Shown here in pieces: positions 9,140-17,757 of a stretch of DNA of 64,000 nucleotides. Every line of letters begins with the position of its first letter. The first letter of the stretch is position 1. Position numbers and translations under genes: made by a program. Source of the stretch: Micromonospora marina (lineage in GTDB: Bacteria > Actinomycetota > Actinomycetes > Mycobacteriales > Micromonosporaceae); assembly GCF_900091565.1 (NCBI RefSeq), contig NZ_FMCV01000007.1:1-64000 (forward strand). The letters are read 5' to 3'. The notes beneath the pieces were generated by a model, which made no database searches, was not told the origin of the DNA, and saw only the letters and a list, made by a program, of their open reading frames with translations.

Positions 9140-9334
9140 GCGAGCGCCTAGTCTAGCGACCTTGGGGTTCACCTGGGGTGGCAGGGAGTGGCCCACGTTC
9201 ACCCGCGTCACCCGGACCCCTGTTTGCCCAGCCCAGGACCACAGCTCGAGTCTCCATGTGACTCCGGTTGATCTTGGCAGGCAGGGTGGTATGGCCGGCG
9301 GGACCGAGGTCGCGTCGGCGGGGCGTGGTGCGGA

Positions 9335-10525
9335 TCAGGCTGCGACGCGGATCGCTGGTGTCGGTCGGGTGAAGGTCTTGCGGTCGCGGATGAGTGCCCA
9401 GAGAACGTCGACGCGTCTCCGGGCGAGAGCGAGAATGGCTTGCCGGTGATTCTTTCCTTCGGCGCGTTTCCTCTCGTAGTAGGCACGCGAGGTGGGGCAT
9501 TCCCTGGCGGCGGCGAAAGCGGCCATCCACAGAATGTGCCGCAGCCTGCGGTGGTATCGGCGGGGCGGCCGATGGTTGCCGGCAACCGTTCCGGAATCGC
9601 GGGAAACGGGTGCCAGGCCGGCGTGGGCGGCGAGTTTCGCCGGACTGTCGTACTCGGTCATGCCAGCGGTATGGACGAGCAGTTCCGCAGTCAGCAGGGG
9701 ACCCATGCCTGGCAGGCTCCCGATGATCGGCGCCAGCGGGTGCTGGTCGAGCTGCTCGGCGATGAGGTCGTCCACGGCGGCGATGCGTTGTTCGATGGCG
9801 AGGATCTCGGTGGCCATCTGCCCGACCACCACGGCAGCAGCACGCTGGCCGGGCAGGGTGACAGTCTGCTGCCGGGCGGCGCCGACCATCGCCTCAGCGA
9901 CCTGGACGGCGTTCTTGACGTGGCCGCGGCGGAGCAGGGCGGTGATCCGGTCGACGCCGGCGTGCCGGATCGCGGCCGGGGTCTGCCAGCACGCGAGGAC
10001 CATCATCGGGGCCTTCCGGTTCAGGTCCACCGCCCGCTCCAGGGCGGGACTGATCCCGGTGAGGAGTTCCTGCAACCGGAACAGGGTGGCGACGCGCTGC
10101 CCGACGAGGTCGGCGCGGTAGCCGGTCAGCACGGTGAGTTCGGCGAGGAGCCGGTCGGAGGGATCCAGGATCGGGATGTCGGGGCGCATGCGGATGGTCT
10201 GGGCGATGACGACCGCGTCGCGGGCGTCGGTCTTGTTCTCGCCGGCGAACGCGGCGGCCATGTGGAACGCGACGGTGCCGGAGACGTAGCGGACCTGGAC
10301 CTGGCGGCGCCAGAGCAGGGTCAGCAGGAGGGCGGACAGGCCGGTGGTGACGTCGACCGCCCAGCAGACCGGACGGCCGTGTGTCGACACCTCCGCCATG
10401 ACCGTCAGGAGCGCGGTCTCGTCGTTGGCTACTCGGCGGGAGTAGACGAGCCGGCCGTCGCCGTCGACGGCGGCGACGTGGTGGTGGGTCTTGCCGATGT
10501 CCACGCCGATCCACAGCTTCGCCAC
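9335..10525 (-). CDS. IS110-family transposase (copy 1)
   Basis: The 396-residue protein is a DEDD/serine recombinase. The N-terminal RuvC-like domain shows GVDIGKTHHHV near the start and the KTDARDA motif at about residue 108. The C-terminal Transposase_20 domain has IIGSLPGMGPLLTAELL and APVSRDSG, the latter supplying the expected catalytic serine. GTG 10525 is chosen because AAGGAG precedes it and copy 2 begins at the same codon; an upstream ATG (10543) would add six residues inside the ribosome-binding site. It differs from copy 2 at only a few scattered residues. It appears intact and probably active or recently active. Confidence 0.93.
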   Translation of the reverse strand: MAKLWIGVDIGKTHHHVAAVDGDGRLVYSRRVANDETALLTVMAEVSTHGRPVCWAVDVTTGLSALLLTLLWRRQVQVRYVSGTVAFHMAAAFAGENKTDARDAVVIAQTIRMRPDIPILDPSDRLLAELTVLTGYRADLVGQRVATLFRLQELLTGISPALERAVDLNRKAPMMVLACWQTPAAIRHAGVDRITALLRRGHVKNAVQVAEAMVGAARQQTVTLPGQRAAAVVVGQMATEILAIEQRIAAVDDLIAEQLDQHPLAPIIGSLPGMGPLLTAELLVHTAGMTEYDSPAKLAAHAGLAPVSRDSGTVAGNHRPPRRYHRRLRHILWMAAFAAARECPTSRAYYERKRAEGKNHRQAILALARRRVDVLWALIRDRKTFTRPTPAIRVAA

Positions 10526-10930
10526 CGTCGTGCTCTCCTTCATCGGTCGGTTTGCTCGGATGGCACTCGTCTGGGGTTCGGGGTTGCCGGCACCTTCTCA
10601 AGAGGCGAACGCAGGTCGCGGATCTCCATCAGCGGTCTACCGAATCTCACAGACGGCGAAGCGGTGGGTGGCATCTCCTACCGTGAGCCAAGCGATCTCG
10701 GCGAAACACACGCAGCCATACCCACCGCCTCCTGGGCGTCAGGGTCTACGGCCGCCAGGGCCGCGCCCGCTCGATCCAGCGCGCCCGCGAGGCGGGGGTG
10801 GGTGGCACCTCGACGCTCAGCCACGATCACGGCGGAACACACACAGCCATTTCCACTTCCGGCCCTGCGGGCGGGGTGACCTCGAGCTTGCCGCCGTCGT
10901 TGGCTGGCACCTCGGACACGATGTGCGGGA
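10526..10930 (-). ncRNA. IS110 upstream end, candidate bridge-RNA region (copy 1)
   Basis: About 400 bp upstream of the transposase contain no gene but are conserved between the two IS copies, with differences clustered in patches (for example 10735-10790 against 20055-20110). In characterised IS110 elements the longer end upstream of the recombinase gene encodes a structured bridge RNA whose loops pair with target and donor DNA. Repeated GTGGCATC/GTGGCACC blocks and potential stems are visible. RNA boundaries cannot be set by eye, so this is inference from family knowledge. Confidence 0.4.
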
Positions 10931-10982
10931 TCGACGCAGCATGCTTTACTGAGCGCGGGGCAGGCGTACGGCATGGTGGCCC

Positions 10983-11624
10983 ATGACGACTGATTGCCGG
11001 CCGCTGTTCCGAGACCGGCCTGATTGCCACGCCAACCGTCGCTGCAGCGGCTTGAATGGCGGTGTGCAGGTCAACAAGGACGGGCGGGGCTGGCGCGTCG
11101 GCGCCGCCGCCGACGTGGGCTGGATCGCCGGGCACACCGCTGCCGGCGTCTCGATCACCACCGCCATCCCATCGGTCTTCGACGCCTACGCCACCACGTA
11201 CCAGACCGACGACGTCACCACCGCCGCCTACGAGCAAGCCCTGATCGAGGACCTCACCACGCAAACGCCCGACCAGCCGTGGTGGCTGGCCTACCTCGAC
11301 ACCGGCGCCCACGACGTCGTCTTCACCCACGCCCCGAGAGTGTTCCTCTACTGGAACTGGCCGTACGTGCTGGTCCAGGCCGGCCCCGAGCAAGCCCTCG
11401 CCTGGCGCACCGGTGGGCACATCCGCCACCCGCACGGCGCCCTACCCGATCTGTTCTTCCCTGCCGACCGGTCATGGCTGGTCTCCGCGCTCTGGGACGA
11501 CACCTGGACCTGCGTCGGCGGCCCGGCGCCACTTATCCACACCCTCGAACGCGACCCCGTGGCCAACGCCCGCCAGGTCCGACTCGACGAGGACGCGCTG
11601 CCGCCGGGGCTGGTCCGCGAGTGA
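10983..11624 (+). CDS. Hypothetical protein
   Basis: The frame encodes up to 213 residues. The first ~33 are cysteine/arginine-rich and unlike the rest, so the true start may be later. The frame could also be a 5'-truncated gene whose beginning was lost when the adjacent IS inserted about 50 bp upstream. No good ribosome-binding site precedes ATG 10983. The body reads like a soluble actinobacterial protein: WWLAYLDTGAHDVVF, FLYWNWPYVLVQAGPEQALAWR and a C-terminal TWTCVGGPAPLI. I do not recognise a family. It is convergent with the anti-sigma-like gene. Confidence 0.5.
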   Translation: MTTDCRPLFRDRPDCHANRRCSGLNGGVQVNKDGRGWRVGAAADVGWIAGHTAAGVSITTAIPSVFDAYATTYQTDDVTTAAYEQALIEDLTTQTPDQPWWLAYLDTGAHDVVFTHAPRVFLYWNWPYVLVQAGPEQALAWRTGGHIRHPHGALPDLFFPADRSWLVSALWDDTWTCVGGPAPLIHTLERDPVANARQVRLDEDALPPGLVRE

Positions 11625-11664
11625 CGACCCACGTCCCCGGTCAGCGGTCAGCCTCCGATCGTGG

Positions 11665-12510
11665 CTATCGCCCCCACTTCTCGGCAGGACGGCAGTCGCT
11701 GGTCGGTTTGCCGTAGATCCGCTTCCCGTCCGGGCCCGTGTAGCAGTGCTCAAGTTGGTCCTCGGCCCGGAACAGCGGGCGCCTGTCGATCTCGGTCCCT
11801 CCGGAGTCGTAGCTGACCAGTTGAGGGTCGTTGCTCGCTTTGAGTCTTGCGTCGCTGGTCATGAGGCCGAACGTGCCTTTGGAAAGTCGTGCAGTGGTGG
11901 TGTGGCCGTCGCCGTGGTCGAGTACTAGCCGGTGGACGCGGCTGCTGACCCGGCCGCTGACGCTGACGTCCCCGCCGTCGGACTCGGTGGAGGTCAGCAG
12001 CAGCCGCTGCACCGGCCCCGGCAGCAGGTCACCGTGCGGCCACGGCTCAGTGGCGCCCCCGCCGGACTCCCTAGCTGTTCCCGCCCACTCCACGTCGCAG
12101 GTGGCATAGCCGACGTCGTTCATGAACAACACCAGCGCACGGTCACCTCGCTCGGTAGCCACCGCCAGGTCGGCCAGGGACACCGGGACGGGTCGCTCAC
12201 CCGGATTCTGCCGGGTCTGTCGTTGCGGGGAATTCCACTGCAGGCACCGCTCGGCCGCTTCCTGCAGCGTCGGCGACAGCTCCCCGGGTCCCATGGCCAG
12301 CACCTGCATGGTCGAGCGCTCCGGCCGGTCCCACACCACCGCCGCGGCACCGGACGCCACGGCCAGCAGCACCGCCGCAGCAATGGCGATCCGCAGTCGT
12401 GGAATACGCGGCGGAGGCGGGCTCACGGAGCCGAGAATCCGGGCCCGCATCGCAAGCGCCGCCTCCGGCGGCAGGTCCCGCTCCGCGGGCAGGTCGAGAA
12501 CGTCCTTCAC
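11665..12510 (-). CDS. Membrane-anchored partner of ECF sigma factor (anti-sigma-like)
   Basis: The 281-residue protein has a short cytoplasmic N-terminus (about 1-40), one membrane segment (LRIAIAAAVLLAVASGAAAVVW, about 40-61) and an extracellular domain of about 215 residues ending in a cysteine-containing tail (CYTGPDGKRIYG...SDC). GTG 12510 overlaps the stop of the upstream sigma-factor gene by four bases (GTGA), a translational-coupling arrangement. Longer frames upstream would sit entirely inside the sigma gene. Topology and gene order suggest a regulator of that sigma factor. No zinc-finger H-x3-C-x2-C motif is present. Confidence 0.7.
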   Translation of the reverse strand: MKDVLDLPAERDLPPEAALAMRARILGSVSPPPPRIPRLRIAIAAAVLLAVASGAAAVVWDRPERSTMQVLAMGPGELSPTLQEAAERCLQWNSPQRQTRQNPGERPVPVSLADLAVATERGDRALVLFMNDVGYATCDVEWAGTARESGGGATEPWPHGDLLPGPVQRLLLTSTESDGGDVSVSGRVSSRVHRLVLDHGDGHTTTARLSKGTFGLMTSDARLKASNDPQLVSYDSGGTEIDRRPLFRAEDQLEHCYTGPDGKRIYGKPTSDCRPAEKWGR

Positions 12511-13088
12511 CGCTTCCCCTCCTGGATCTCCTCTGGCATCAGACGGGCCAGGCGGCTGCGCGCACGGCTCACTCTCGACCGCACCGCCACCTCGCTGATG
12601 CCCAACACGGCCGCTGCGTCCGGGTACGACACGCCGGACCACAGGCACAACGCCACCGCTTCCCGCTCGGCCGGCGGCAACCCGCGAACCACCGAGAGGA
12701 CCTCAGCCATCCGCCGCTCGTCGTCCAGCCGCGCGGAAACCTCGTCCGCGAGGTCACCGTCGGCGTACCGCTCCGCCGGTAGACGCCGTAGCAGCGCAAG
12801 CCATCGGCGCCCCGACCGCCACTCGGAGCGGACCGCGTTCGTGGCGACGACCAGCAGCCACGGCAGCGCCGATCCGTCCACGAGTCGGGCGTCGTGCCGG
12901 CGGCGCCACGCGACGAGGAACGTCGCCTGAGTGACGTCCTCAGCCGTCGACCACGACCCGGTCAGCCGGAACGCGTGGTTGTAGACCGGCCGGGAGTATC
13001 GGTCAAAGAGCCGACCGAACGCCGACTCGTCACCGGCGGCGATCGAGGACCACAGTTCCTCGTCCGACGGCCATGCTTGATGCCTCAC
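12507..13088 (-). CDS. RNA polymerase ECF-type sigma factor
   Basis: The 193-residue protein has region 2 at residues ~20-85 (FDRYSRPVYNHAFRLTG, then AEDVTQATFLVAW) and region 4 at ~130-180 (LPPAEREAVALCLWSGVSYPDAAAVLGI, helix-turn-helix, then VRSRVSRARSRLA). There is no region 3, so it is an ECF sigma factor. It is the first gene of a two-gene operon with the anti-sigma-like membrane protein, which probably holds it inactive until an external signal arrives. The regulon is unknown. Confidence 0.9.
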   Translation of the reverse strand: MRHQAWPSDEELWSSIAAGDESAFGRLFDRYSRPVYNHAFRLTGSWSTAEDVTQATFLVAWRRRHDARLVDGSALPWLLVVATNAVRSEWRSGRRWLALLRRLPAERYADGDLADEVSARLDDERRMAEVLSVVRGLPPAEREAVALCLWSGVSYPDAAAVLGISEVAVRSRVSRARSRLARLMPEEIQEGKR

Positions 13089-13217
13089 ACCACACTATGG
13101 CCGCCCACGCCGACCCTGTTGCAGGCCGACGGTCGACGTCTGAGGCCGTGGCGCCGGCGCGAGAGCCGCAGCGCGTGTAGGCGATGGTGGCCAGCTCACT
13201 GGGCGGCGAACCAAGCG

Positions 13218-14366
13218 TCAGGTGTCGAGGCCTGCGAGGTTGAGGCGTTCGAGCAGGCTGGGCTTGCGGGCGTGCACCGCCCGTAGCTCGGCCAGCCGGT
13301 CTCGGAACGATGCGCTGTCTCCGTCGCGTTCGCCGAGGTCGTGCAGGTCGACAAGGAGTTGAACGGCGGTGTCGTACTCGCGGGGTTTTTTCGTGGCGAT
13401 GAGTTCATCGACCTGCTGCCAGGCGGCGGGTTGGTCGACCGCGAGGGTGTCGAGGTGCCGTTGCCGGGCTGCGGCGGACCGCTCCCGGCGAACCTGGTCC
13501 CGTTCGCGCTGCTCGGCGTCCCGTCGTTCCCGCACGGCGCGCAACTCGGCGGCGGTGGCGAGCAGTTGCCCGGCAGTCCGGGTGGCCGTCGCGGTGGACG
13601 CGTCGGTGGGATGCGCGTCGCGGTAGCGACGCAGCAGTCGGCTGCGCAGGTGGCTGTCGCCGCCGGTGATCAGGTCGGTCAGGATGGCGTCCTTGTCCGG
13701 GGCGCGTAGACCGAAGACCCAGGTGCGTAGTTGCGCGGCGGTCGGTTCGCCGGAGGTGGCCGGCGCCGACCCGGCCGCCGCGGCCACGATCAGGTCGGGG
13801 TCGATGCGCAGGAACTCGGCGACGGCGGTGAGGGGCGCGTCGAGGGTGCCCAGTCCGGCGGGGACGGGCGGTTCGGGCTCGTCGTCGGCGATGTCCTCGG
13901 ACTGTACGCAGCGCAGCCAGGCCAGGTAGAGCAGGCGCAGGTCGCCTGTGGCGAGGCCGGCCCGGACCGGGATGATCGAGGCAAGCAGGCCGTGGCCGTC
14001 GAGGTCCCACTCGTCGGTGCCGTCCTCGTCCTCGTCGTGCAGGTCGATGACGACGTGCTCGCCAGCGGTCCACGTGGACGCGCTGTCGCCCTGGCAGTAC
14101 CGGGCCGCGGTGGCGGGGTCGAGCACGTGTTTCGGTAGCCGGAGCATGAGCTGGCGGGTGCCCCAGTTCGCGAGGTACAGGTGCGCGTCGAAGTACCGTT
14201 CCATCAGCGTGCGCGGGTCGCCCTTGAAGTCGCCCCACTCGTAGGTGTTCACGAAGCTGGTGGCGGTGATGTCGGCCCGGGCGGACAGCGACCGCAGCTC
14301 GGCCCGCTCCCGGCCGGTGAGGGGCCGGTCGACGGCGGTGAACTCGTAGTACTGGTACTCGCTCAT
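13218..14366 (-). CDS. Conserved hypothetical protein with long C-terminal coiled coil
   Basis: The 382-residue protein begins MSEYQYYEFTAVDRPLT and contains SFVNTYEWGDFKGDP and YLANWGTRQLMLRLPK. A charged region of about 50 residues follows (RAVRERRDAEQRERDQVRRERSA), predicted by eye to be a coiled coil. The C-terminus is helical. The start is ATG 14366. It is the second gene of an operon, six bases after the small gene 14373-14684. I have seen similar hypothetical proteins in actinomycetes but know no function. The pair lies back-to-back with the primase-helicase gene, 61 bp away, and may form a unit with it. Confidence 0.75.
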   Translation of the reverse strand: MSEYQYYEFTAVDRPLTGRERAELRSLSARADITATSFVNTYEWGDFKGDPRTLMERYFDAHLYLANWGTRQLMLRLPKHVLDPATAARYCQGDSASTWTAGEHVVIDLHDEDEDGTDEWDLDGHGLLASIIPVRAGLATGDLRLLYLAWLRCVQSEDIADDEPEPPVPAGLGTLDAPLTAVAEFLRIDPDLIVAAAAGSAPATSGEPTAAQLRTWVFGLRAPDKDAILTDLITGGDSHLRSRLLRRYRDAHPTDASTATATRTAGQLLATAAELRAVRERRDAEQRERDQVRRERSAAARQRHLDTLAVDQPAAWQQVDELIATKKPREYDTAVQLLVDLHDLGERDGDSASFRDRLAELRAVHARKPSLLERLNLAGLDT

Positions 14367-14372
14367 CGCGGC

Positions 14373-14684
14373 CTACCCGCTGGCCCAGTGGCGGTAGGCG
14401 TCGATCCACGCGGCACCGTCCGGCGCGGGGGTGGGTAGCGGAAGGTCGAGAAGGCCGACCCGTTGCCGGTGGCGGCCTCGGGCGCAGACCGCGACGATGC
14501 TGCCCGCTGCCAGCTCGATCTTGCCAACGGTGACCTCGACGCCGAGGACGGTGGTGGTGAACGGCACCGCCAGATGCTCCTCGATCATGGCGAACAGGCC
14601 GGCGCGCTCGCCCTCGTGACCGTCCGTGTCGACGGTGGCTTCCTCGATCATCGCCTCCAGCGCGGCGGTTCCCTTCGATGCCAT
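14373..14684 (-). CDS. Small CcbP-like (calcium-binding-type) protein
   Basis: The 103-residue protein has the pattern IEEATVDTDGHEGERAGLFAMIEEHLAVPFTTTVLGVEVTV, then GSIVAVCARGRHRQRVGLLDLPLP. This order resembles the family annotated as calcium-binding CcbP-like proteins; the acidic cluster would be the ligand site. ATG 14684 fits this alignment; the long upstream frame belongs to the shadow of the plus-strand gene. It precedes the coiled-coil protein gene by six bases. The assignment is from memory of the family and moderate. Confidence 0.55.
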   Translation of the reverse strand: MASKGTAALEAMIEEATVDTDGHEGERAGLFAMIEEHLAVPFTTTVLGVEVTVGKIELAAGSIVAVCARGRHRQRVGLLDLPLPTPAPDGAAWIDAYRHWASG

Positions 14685-14745
14685 CGGCGGAGGATAGCGG
14701 ACCGGTGCCGGGGTGTTCGGACTCCGATGCGCGAGGATGGTCGGC

Positions 14746-17094
14746 ATGGGTTCGGTGGCCGAGTTCGTCGATCTTCGGCGGGAGGTGGAGCGGTTACGGG
14801 CGGAGAACGCCCGGCTGGGACGTCTGCTGGAGCTGCGCGGCCAGGACACGTCTGCGGCGCCGGAGCAGTTGTCCGCGCCGGTTGAGCCGCCGGGCCTGGT
14901 CACGATGGCTTCGCCGACTCGGGACAAGTTGGCGTTGTTCGCCGACCGGTTCCGGGCCCGGGCCGACGTGTACGCCGTGCGGTGGGACAACGCCCGTACC
15001 GGCGCTGCCGGGTGGATGCCCGCTGTCGCGGGCGGTTGGCGTAAGGGTATGGACCGGCGGGGTGCCACCTACCTGCCCCGCACGGCGGAGGTCGTCGCGG
15101 CGCATCTGGTCGGCGACGTGTTCATGGGCCTGTACCCGCTGATGCCCGGCAACACCTGCCACTTCGTCGTGGCCGATTTCGACGGGCCGACGGCGATGCT
15201 CGACGCCCTCGCGTACGTGAAGGCGGCACGGGCCAGCGCGGTGCCCGCCGCGTTGGAGATCTCCCAGTCGGGCCGCGGCGCCCACGTGTGGGTCTTCTTC
15301 ACCGGCGCTGTTCCCGCGGCCACCGCGCGGTCCCTCGGCACCGTCCTTCTCCGTGAGGCGATGGTGCTGCGCGGGTCGATGGACCTCCGCTCGTACGACC
15401 GGCTGTTCCCCAACCAGGACGTGCTGCCCGAGGGTGGCTTCGGCAACCTCATCGCCGCGCCGCTTCAGGGTCGCCGCCGCAAGGACGGACTGACCACCTT
15501 CCTCGACCTCGGCACCCTCGAGCCGTACGCCGACCAGTGGGCGTTCCTGTCGACGCTGGATCGGCTCAGCCCTGGCGACGCCGAACACGTCGCCCGGCAG
15601 GCCAAGCACGCCCTCACCGGCGCGGACGTCGCGACGATGAGCCGGTCCACCGCGACCCAGGTCCACCCTCCGCTCCCTGCGGTGGTCCACGCGGAGGCCG
15701 GTGCCGGGCTGAGCATCGACGCCAGGCAGCTCACGCCCGCCGCGCTGGCGACGTTCAAGCACGCCGCCGCCATGACCAACCCGAAGTTCTACGAGCTGCA
15801 GCGGCTACGTAAGCCCACCTGGGACACCCCACGCTTCATCCAGGGCTACGACCTCACCCTCGATGACCGCCTGGTCCTCCCCAGGGGCCTGCGGCACACC
15901 ATCGCCACGATCGTCGAGCGCGCCGGGTCACGGCTGGCCGTCACGGACGTACGAAACTCCGGGACCGAGATCGACGCCGCGTTCACCGCCGAACTCACCA
16001 GCAGGCAAGCCAACGCGGTCGGCGCTCTGCTCGCCCACGACGACGGGATCCTGGTCGCTCCACCCGGCTCCGGCAAGACCGTCATGGCCTGCGCCGTGAT
16101 CGCCGAACGCAGCACCTCCACCCTGGTTCTCGTCGACCGCAAAGCCCTAGCCGACCAGTGGCGCACCCGCGTCGAGCAGTTCCTCAGCATCAAGCCCGGT
16201 CAACTCGGTGGCGGCCGACGCAAGCTCACCGGCACCGTGGACATCGCGCTGCTGCCCTCCCTCGCCCGGCGCGACGACGTCGCCACCCTGACCCAGGGGT
16301 ACGGGCACGTCATCGTCGACGAATGCCACCACCTCGGCGCCGCAGCCTACGAGCACTCGGTCAAACGAGTCGCTGCGCAGTTCTGGCTCGGCCTCACCGC
16401 CACCCCCACCCGACGCGACGGCCTCGGCCAACTCGTCACCTGGCAACTCGGACCCGTCCGCCACACCCTGACCGACGAGGAACAAGGCACCCTCGCGGCC
16501 GCGATGCACACCGACGCCGGACCCCGTCGAGCGCTGTTCATCCATGAGACCACATTCCAACCCGGCGACGTCGACCTGGACGCGCCCGGCGCGCTCGCCG
16601 AGGTGCACCGAAGGCTGGCCCTCGACGAGCCCCGCAACACCCAGATCGCCGACGATGTCGCCGCGGCCCTGACCCGCGGTCGCAACTGTCTCGTGCTGAC
16701 CCGCCGGGTCGCCCAGGTCGAGGCACTCACCGCCCTACTCGCCGCACGCGGACATCAGGCGCTTGTGCTCCAAGGCGCGATGAGCACCCGCGAACGGCGG
16801 GCCATCGTTGACCGGCTCGACGGCGCCAAGGCCGGCGACGGCCTCCTTGTCGTCGGCACCACACCGTTCATCGGTGAAGGCTTCGACGCCCCCGCCCTCG
16901 ACACCCTCTTCCTCGCCGGCCCGATCTCCTACGACGGCCTACTCGTCCAATGCGCCGGCCGCGTTATCCGCGCCGCGCCCGGCAAGGACCTCGCCGAGGT
17001 CCACGACTACCACGACCCGGCCACACCAATCCTCGCCGCCTCACTCCCACGCCGCATGCCCGGATACCGGGCCCTCGGCTTCACCAGAACATGA
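14746..17094 (+). CDS. Primase-polymerase/SF2 helicase fusion, TOTE conflict-system type
   Basis: The protein has 782 residues. A short N-terminal coiled coil (VDLRREVERLRAENARL) precedes an archaeo-eukaryotic primase-like domain with the metal-binding pair VADFDG (about residue 144) and SGRGAHVWVFF (about 175). These match the DxD and SxH motifs of that superfamily. An SF2 helicase follows: Walker A APPGSGKT (~438), DEAH-like DECHH (~523), LTATPTRRDG, and motif VI-like QCAGRVIRA near the end. ATG 14746 is chosen with GAGG nine bases upstream. This architecture is catalogued as the TOTE conflict system. An associated nuclease is not obvious next door. The gene sits between two IS110 copies and is probably a mobile defence or replication-interference module. 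Confidence 0.85.
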   Translation: MGSVAEFVDLRREVERLRAENARLGRLLELRGQDTSAAPEQLSAPVEPPGLVTMASPTRDKLALFADRFRARADVYAVRWDNARTGAAGWMPAVAGGWRKGMDRRGATYLPRTAEVVAAHLVGDVFMGLYPLMPGNTCHFVVADFDGPTAMLDALAYVKAARASAVPAALEISQSGRGAHVWVFFTGAVPAATARSLGTVLLREAMVLRGSMDLRSYDRLFPNQDVLPEGGFGNLIAAPLQGRRRKDGLTTFLDLGTLEPYADQWAFLSTLDRLSPGDAEHVARQAKHALTGADVATMSRSTATQVHPPLPAVVHAEAGAGLSIDARQLTPAALATFKHAAAMTNPKFYELQRLRKPTWDTPRFIQGYDLTLDDRLVLPRGLRHTIATIVERAGSRLAVTDVRNSGTEIDAAFTAELTSRQANAVGALLAHDDGILVAPPGSGKTVMACAVIAERSTSTLVLVDRKALADQWRTRVEQFLSIKPGQLGGGRRKLTGTVDIALLPSLARRDDVATLTQGYGHVIVDECHHLGAAAYEHSVKRVAAQFWLGLTATPTRRDGLGQLVTWQLGPVRHTLTDEEQGTLAAAMHTDAGPRRALFIHETTFQPGDVDLDAPGALAEVHRRLALDEPRNTQIADDVAAALTRGRNCLVLTRRVAQVEALTALLAARGHQALVLQGAMSTRERRAIVDRLDGAKAGDGLLVVGTTPFIGEGFDAPALDTLFLAGPISYDGLLVQCAGRVIRAAPGKDLAEVHDYHDPATPILAASLPRRMPGYRALGFTRT

Positions 17095-17188
17095 GCGCAT
17101 CAATCGCGATCATCATGACTGGTCCGCCGGCTACAGAGCTACGACGTAAGCCAAGCGCGCTGGGCCTAGCCTGGTAGGCTTACGGGCC

Positions 17189-17755
17189 ATGGGCCGGTTC
17201 TCCGAGGATGAGCTGCAGGCGGTCGTCTCCCGGTATGAGGCGACGCGGGCCGCCGCGCTGACCGAGCGGGACGAGCAGCTGCGGGCGTTCCACGCCGCCG
17301 GCTGGCGGCCGGTGGATCTGCAACGGGTCACCGGGTACAGCCGGGAGACGATCCGCCAGGCGCTACGACCGGAAGTCCGGCGGGCGACCAATCTCAGCCG
17401 ACGCAGGACGTCACCCCAGCCGCCGGCGGACTACCGGCCCTACGGCGACCGGAAGCCCTACGTGGTGGCCGCGACTCTCGCCGATCTGCATGGCCCGACC
17501 GCGGGCACGGTGACGCTTCCGCGTCATCTCGACTGGTCCGGGCACGCCGAGTACGACCTCAACCGGCCCGCACGCCTGGCCAGCATGTACAAGGTGGTCC
17601 TCACCGAAGCCAGTACCGTCGAGGATCTGAACACCTGGCTCGACGCCGACCTCCTCCGGCAGCTCTGGCCCACCCTCTGGCTGCCGCCCCAGCTTCGCCA
17701 GCGCTGGGAGGACGCCTTCCCCGAACTCGCCGCGACCCGCAGCAACGCGGCATAG
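17189..17755 (+). CDS. Helix-turn-helix protein, partner of AbiEii-like toxin
   Basis: The 188-residue protein has an N-terminal helical region (LQAVVSRYEATRAAALTERDEQLRAFHAAGW) and then a clear helix-turn-helix (RPVDLQRVTGYSRETIRQALR), so it should bind DNA. The C-terminal half (from YVVAATLADL) is of unknown fold. It ends two bases before the GTG of the nucleotidyltransferase toxin-like gene. Size, DNA-binding head and tight linkage fit an antitoxin/autorepressor, although it does not obviously match the AbiEi family. Confidence 0.65.
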   Translation: MGRFSEDELQAVVSRYEATRAAALTERDEQLRAFHAAGWRPVDLQRVTGYSRETIRQALRPEVRRATNLSRRRTSPQPPADYRPYGDRKPYVVAATLADLHGPTAGTVTLPRHLDWSGHAEYDLNRPARLASMYKVVLTEASTVEDLNTWLDADLLRQLWPTLWLPPQLRQRWEDAFPELAATRSNAA

Positions 17756-17757
17756 CG

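Larger units (their letters stand above)
9248..10930 (-). mobile_element. IS110-family insertion sequence, copy 1
   Basis: Homology with the second copy starts at GAGTCTCCATGTGACTCC (9248) and fades near ATGTGCG (about 10930), so the element is about 1.68 kb. It holds one transposase gene with an 86-bp downstream end and a long (~400 bp) non-coding upstream end. No terminal inverted repeats are seen, as is normal for IS110. Exact ends are uncertain by several bases because the empty site is not available. Confidence 0.75.

Noticed and set aside
8579-9211. 210-codon minus-strand frame over the tRNA fragment
   Set aside because: It contains LVAQGIEHRFPNP, the familiar translation artefact of a tRNA gene; the frame also crosses unrelated repeat sequence.
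9440-10879. 479-codon plus-strand frame over IS110 copy 1 (and 18876-19925 over copy 2)
   Set aside because: Antisense to a well-supported transposase; repeated Gly/Val/Asp composition with no family motifs.
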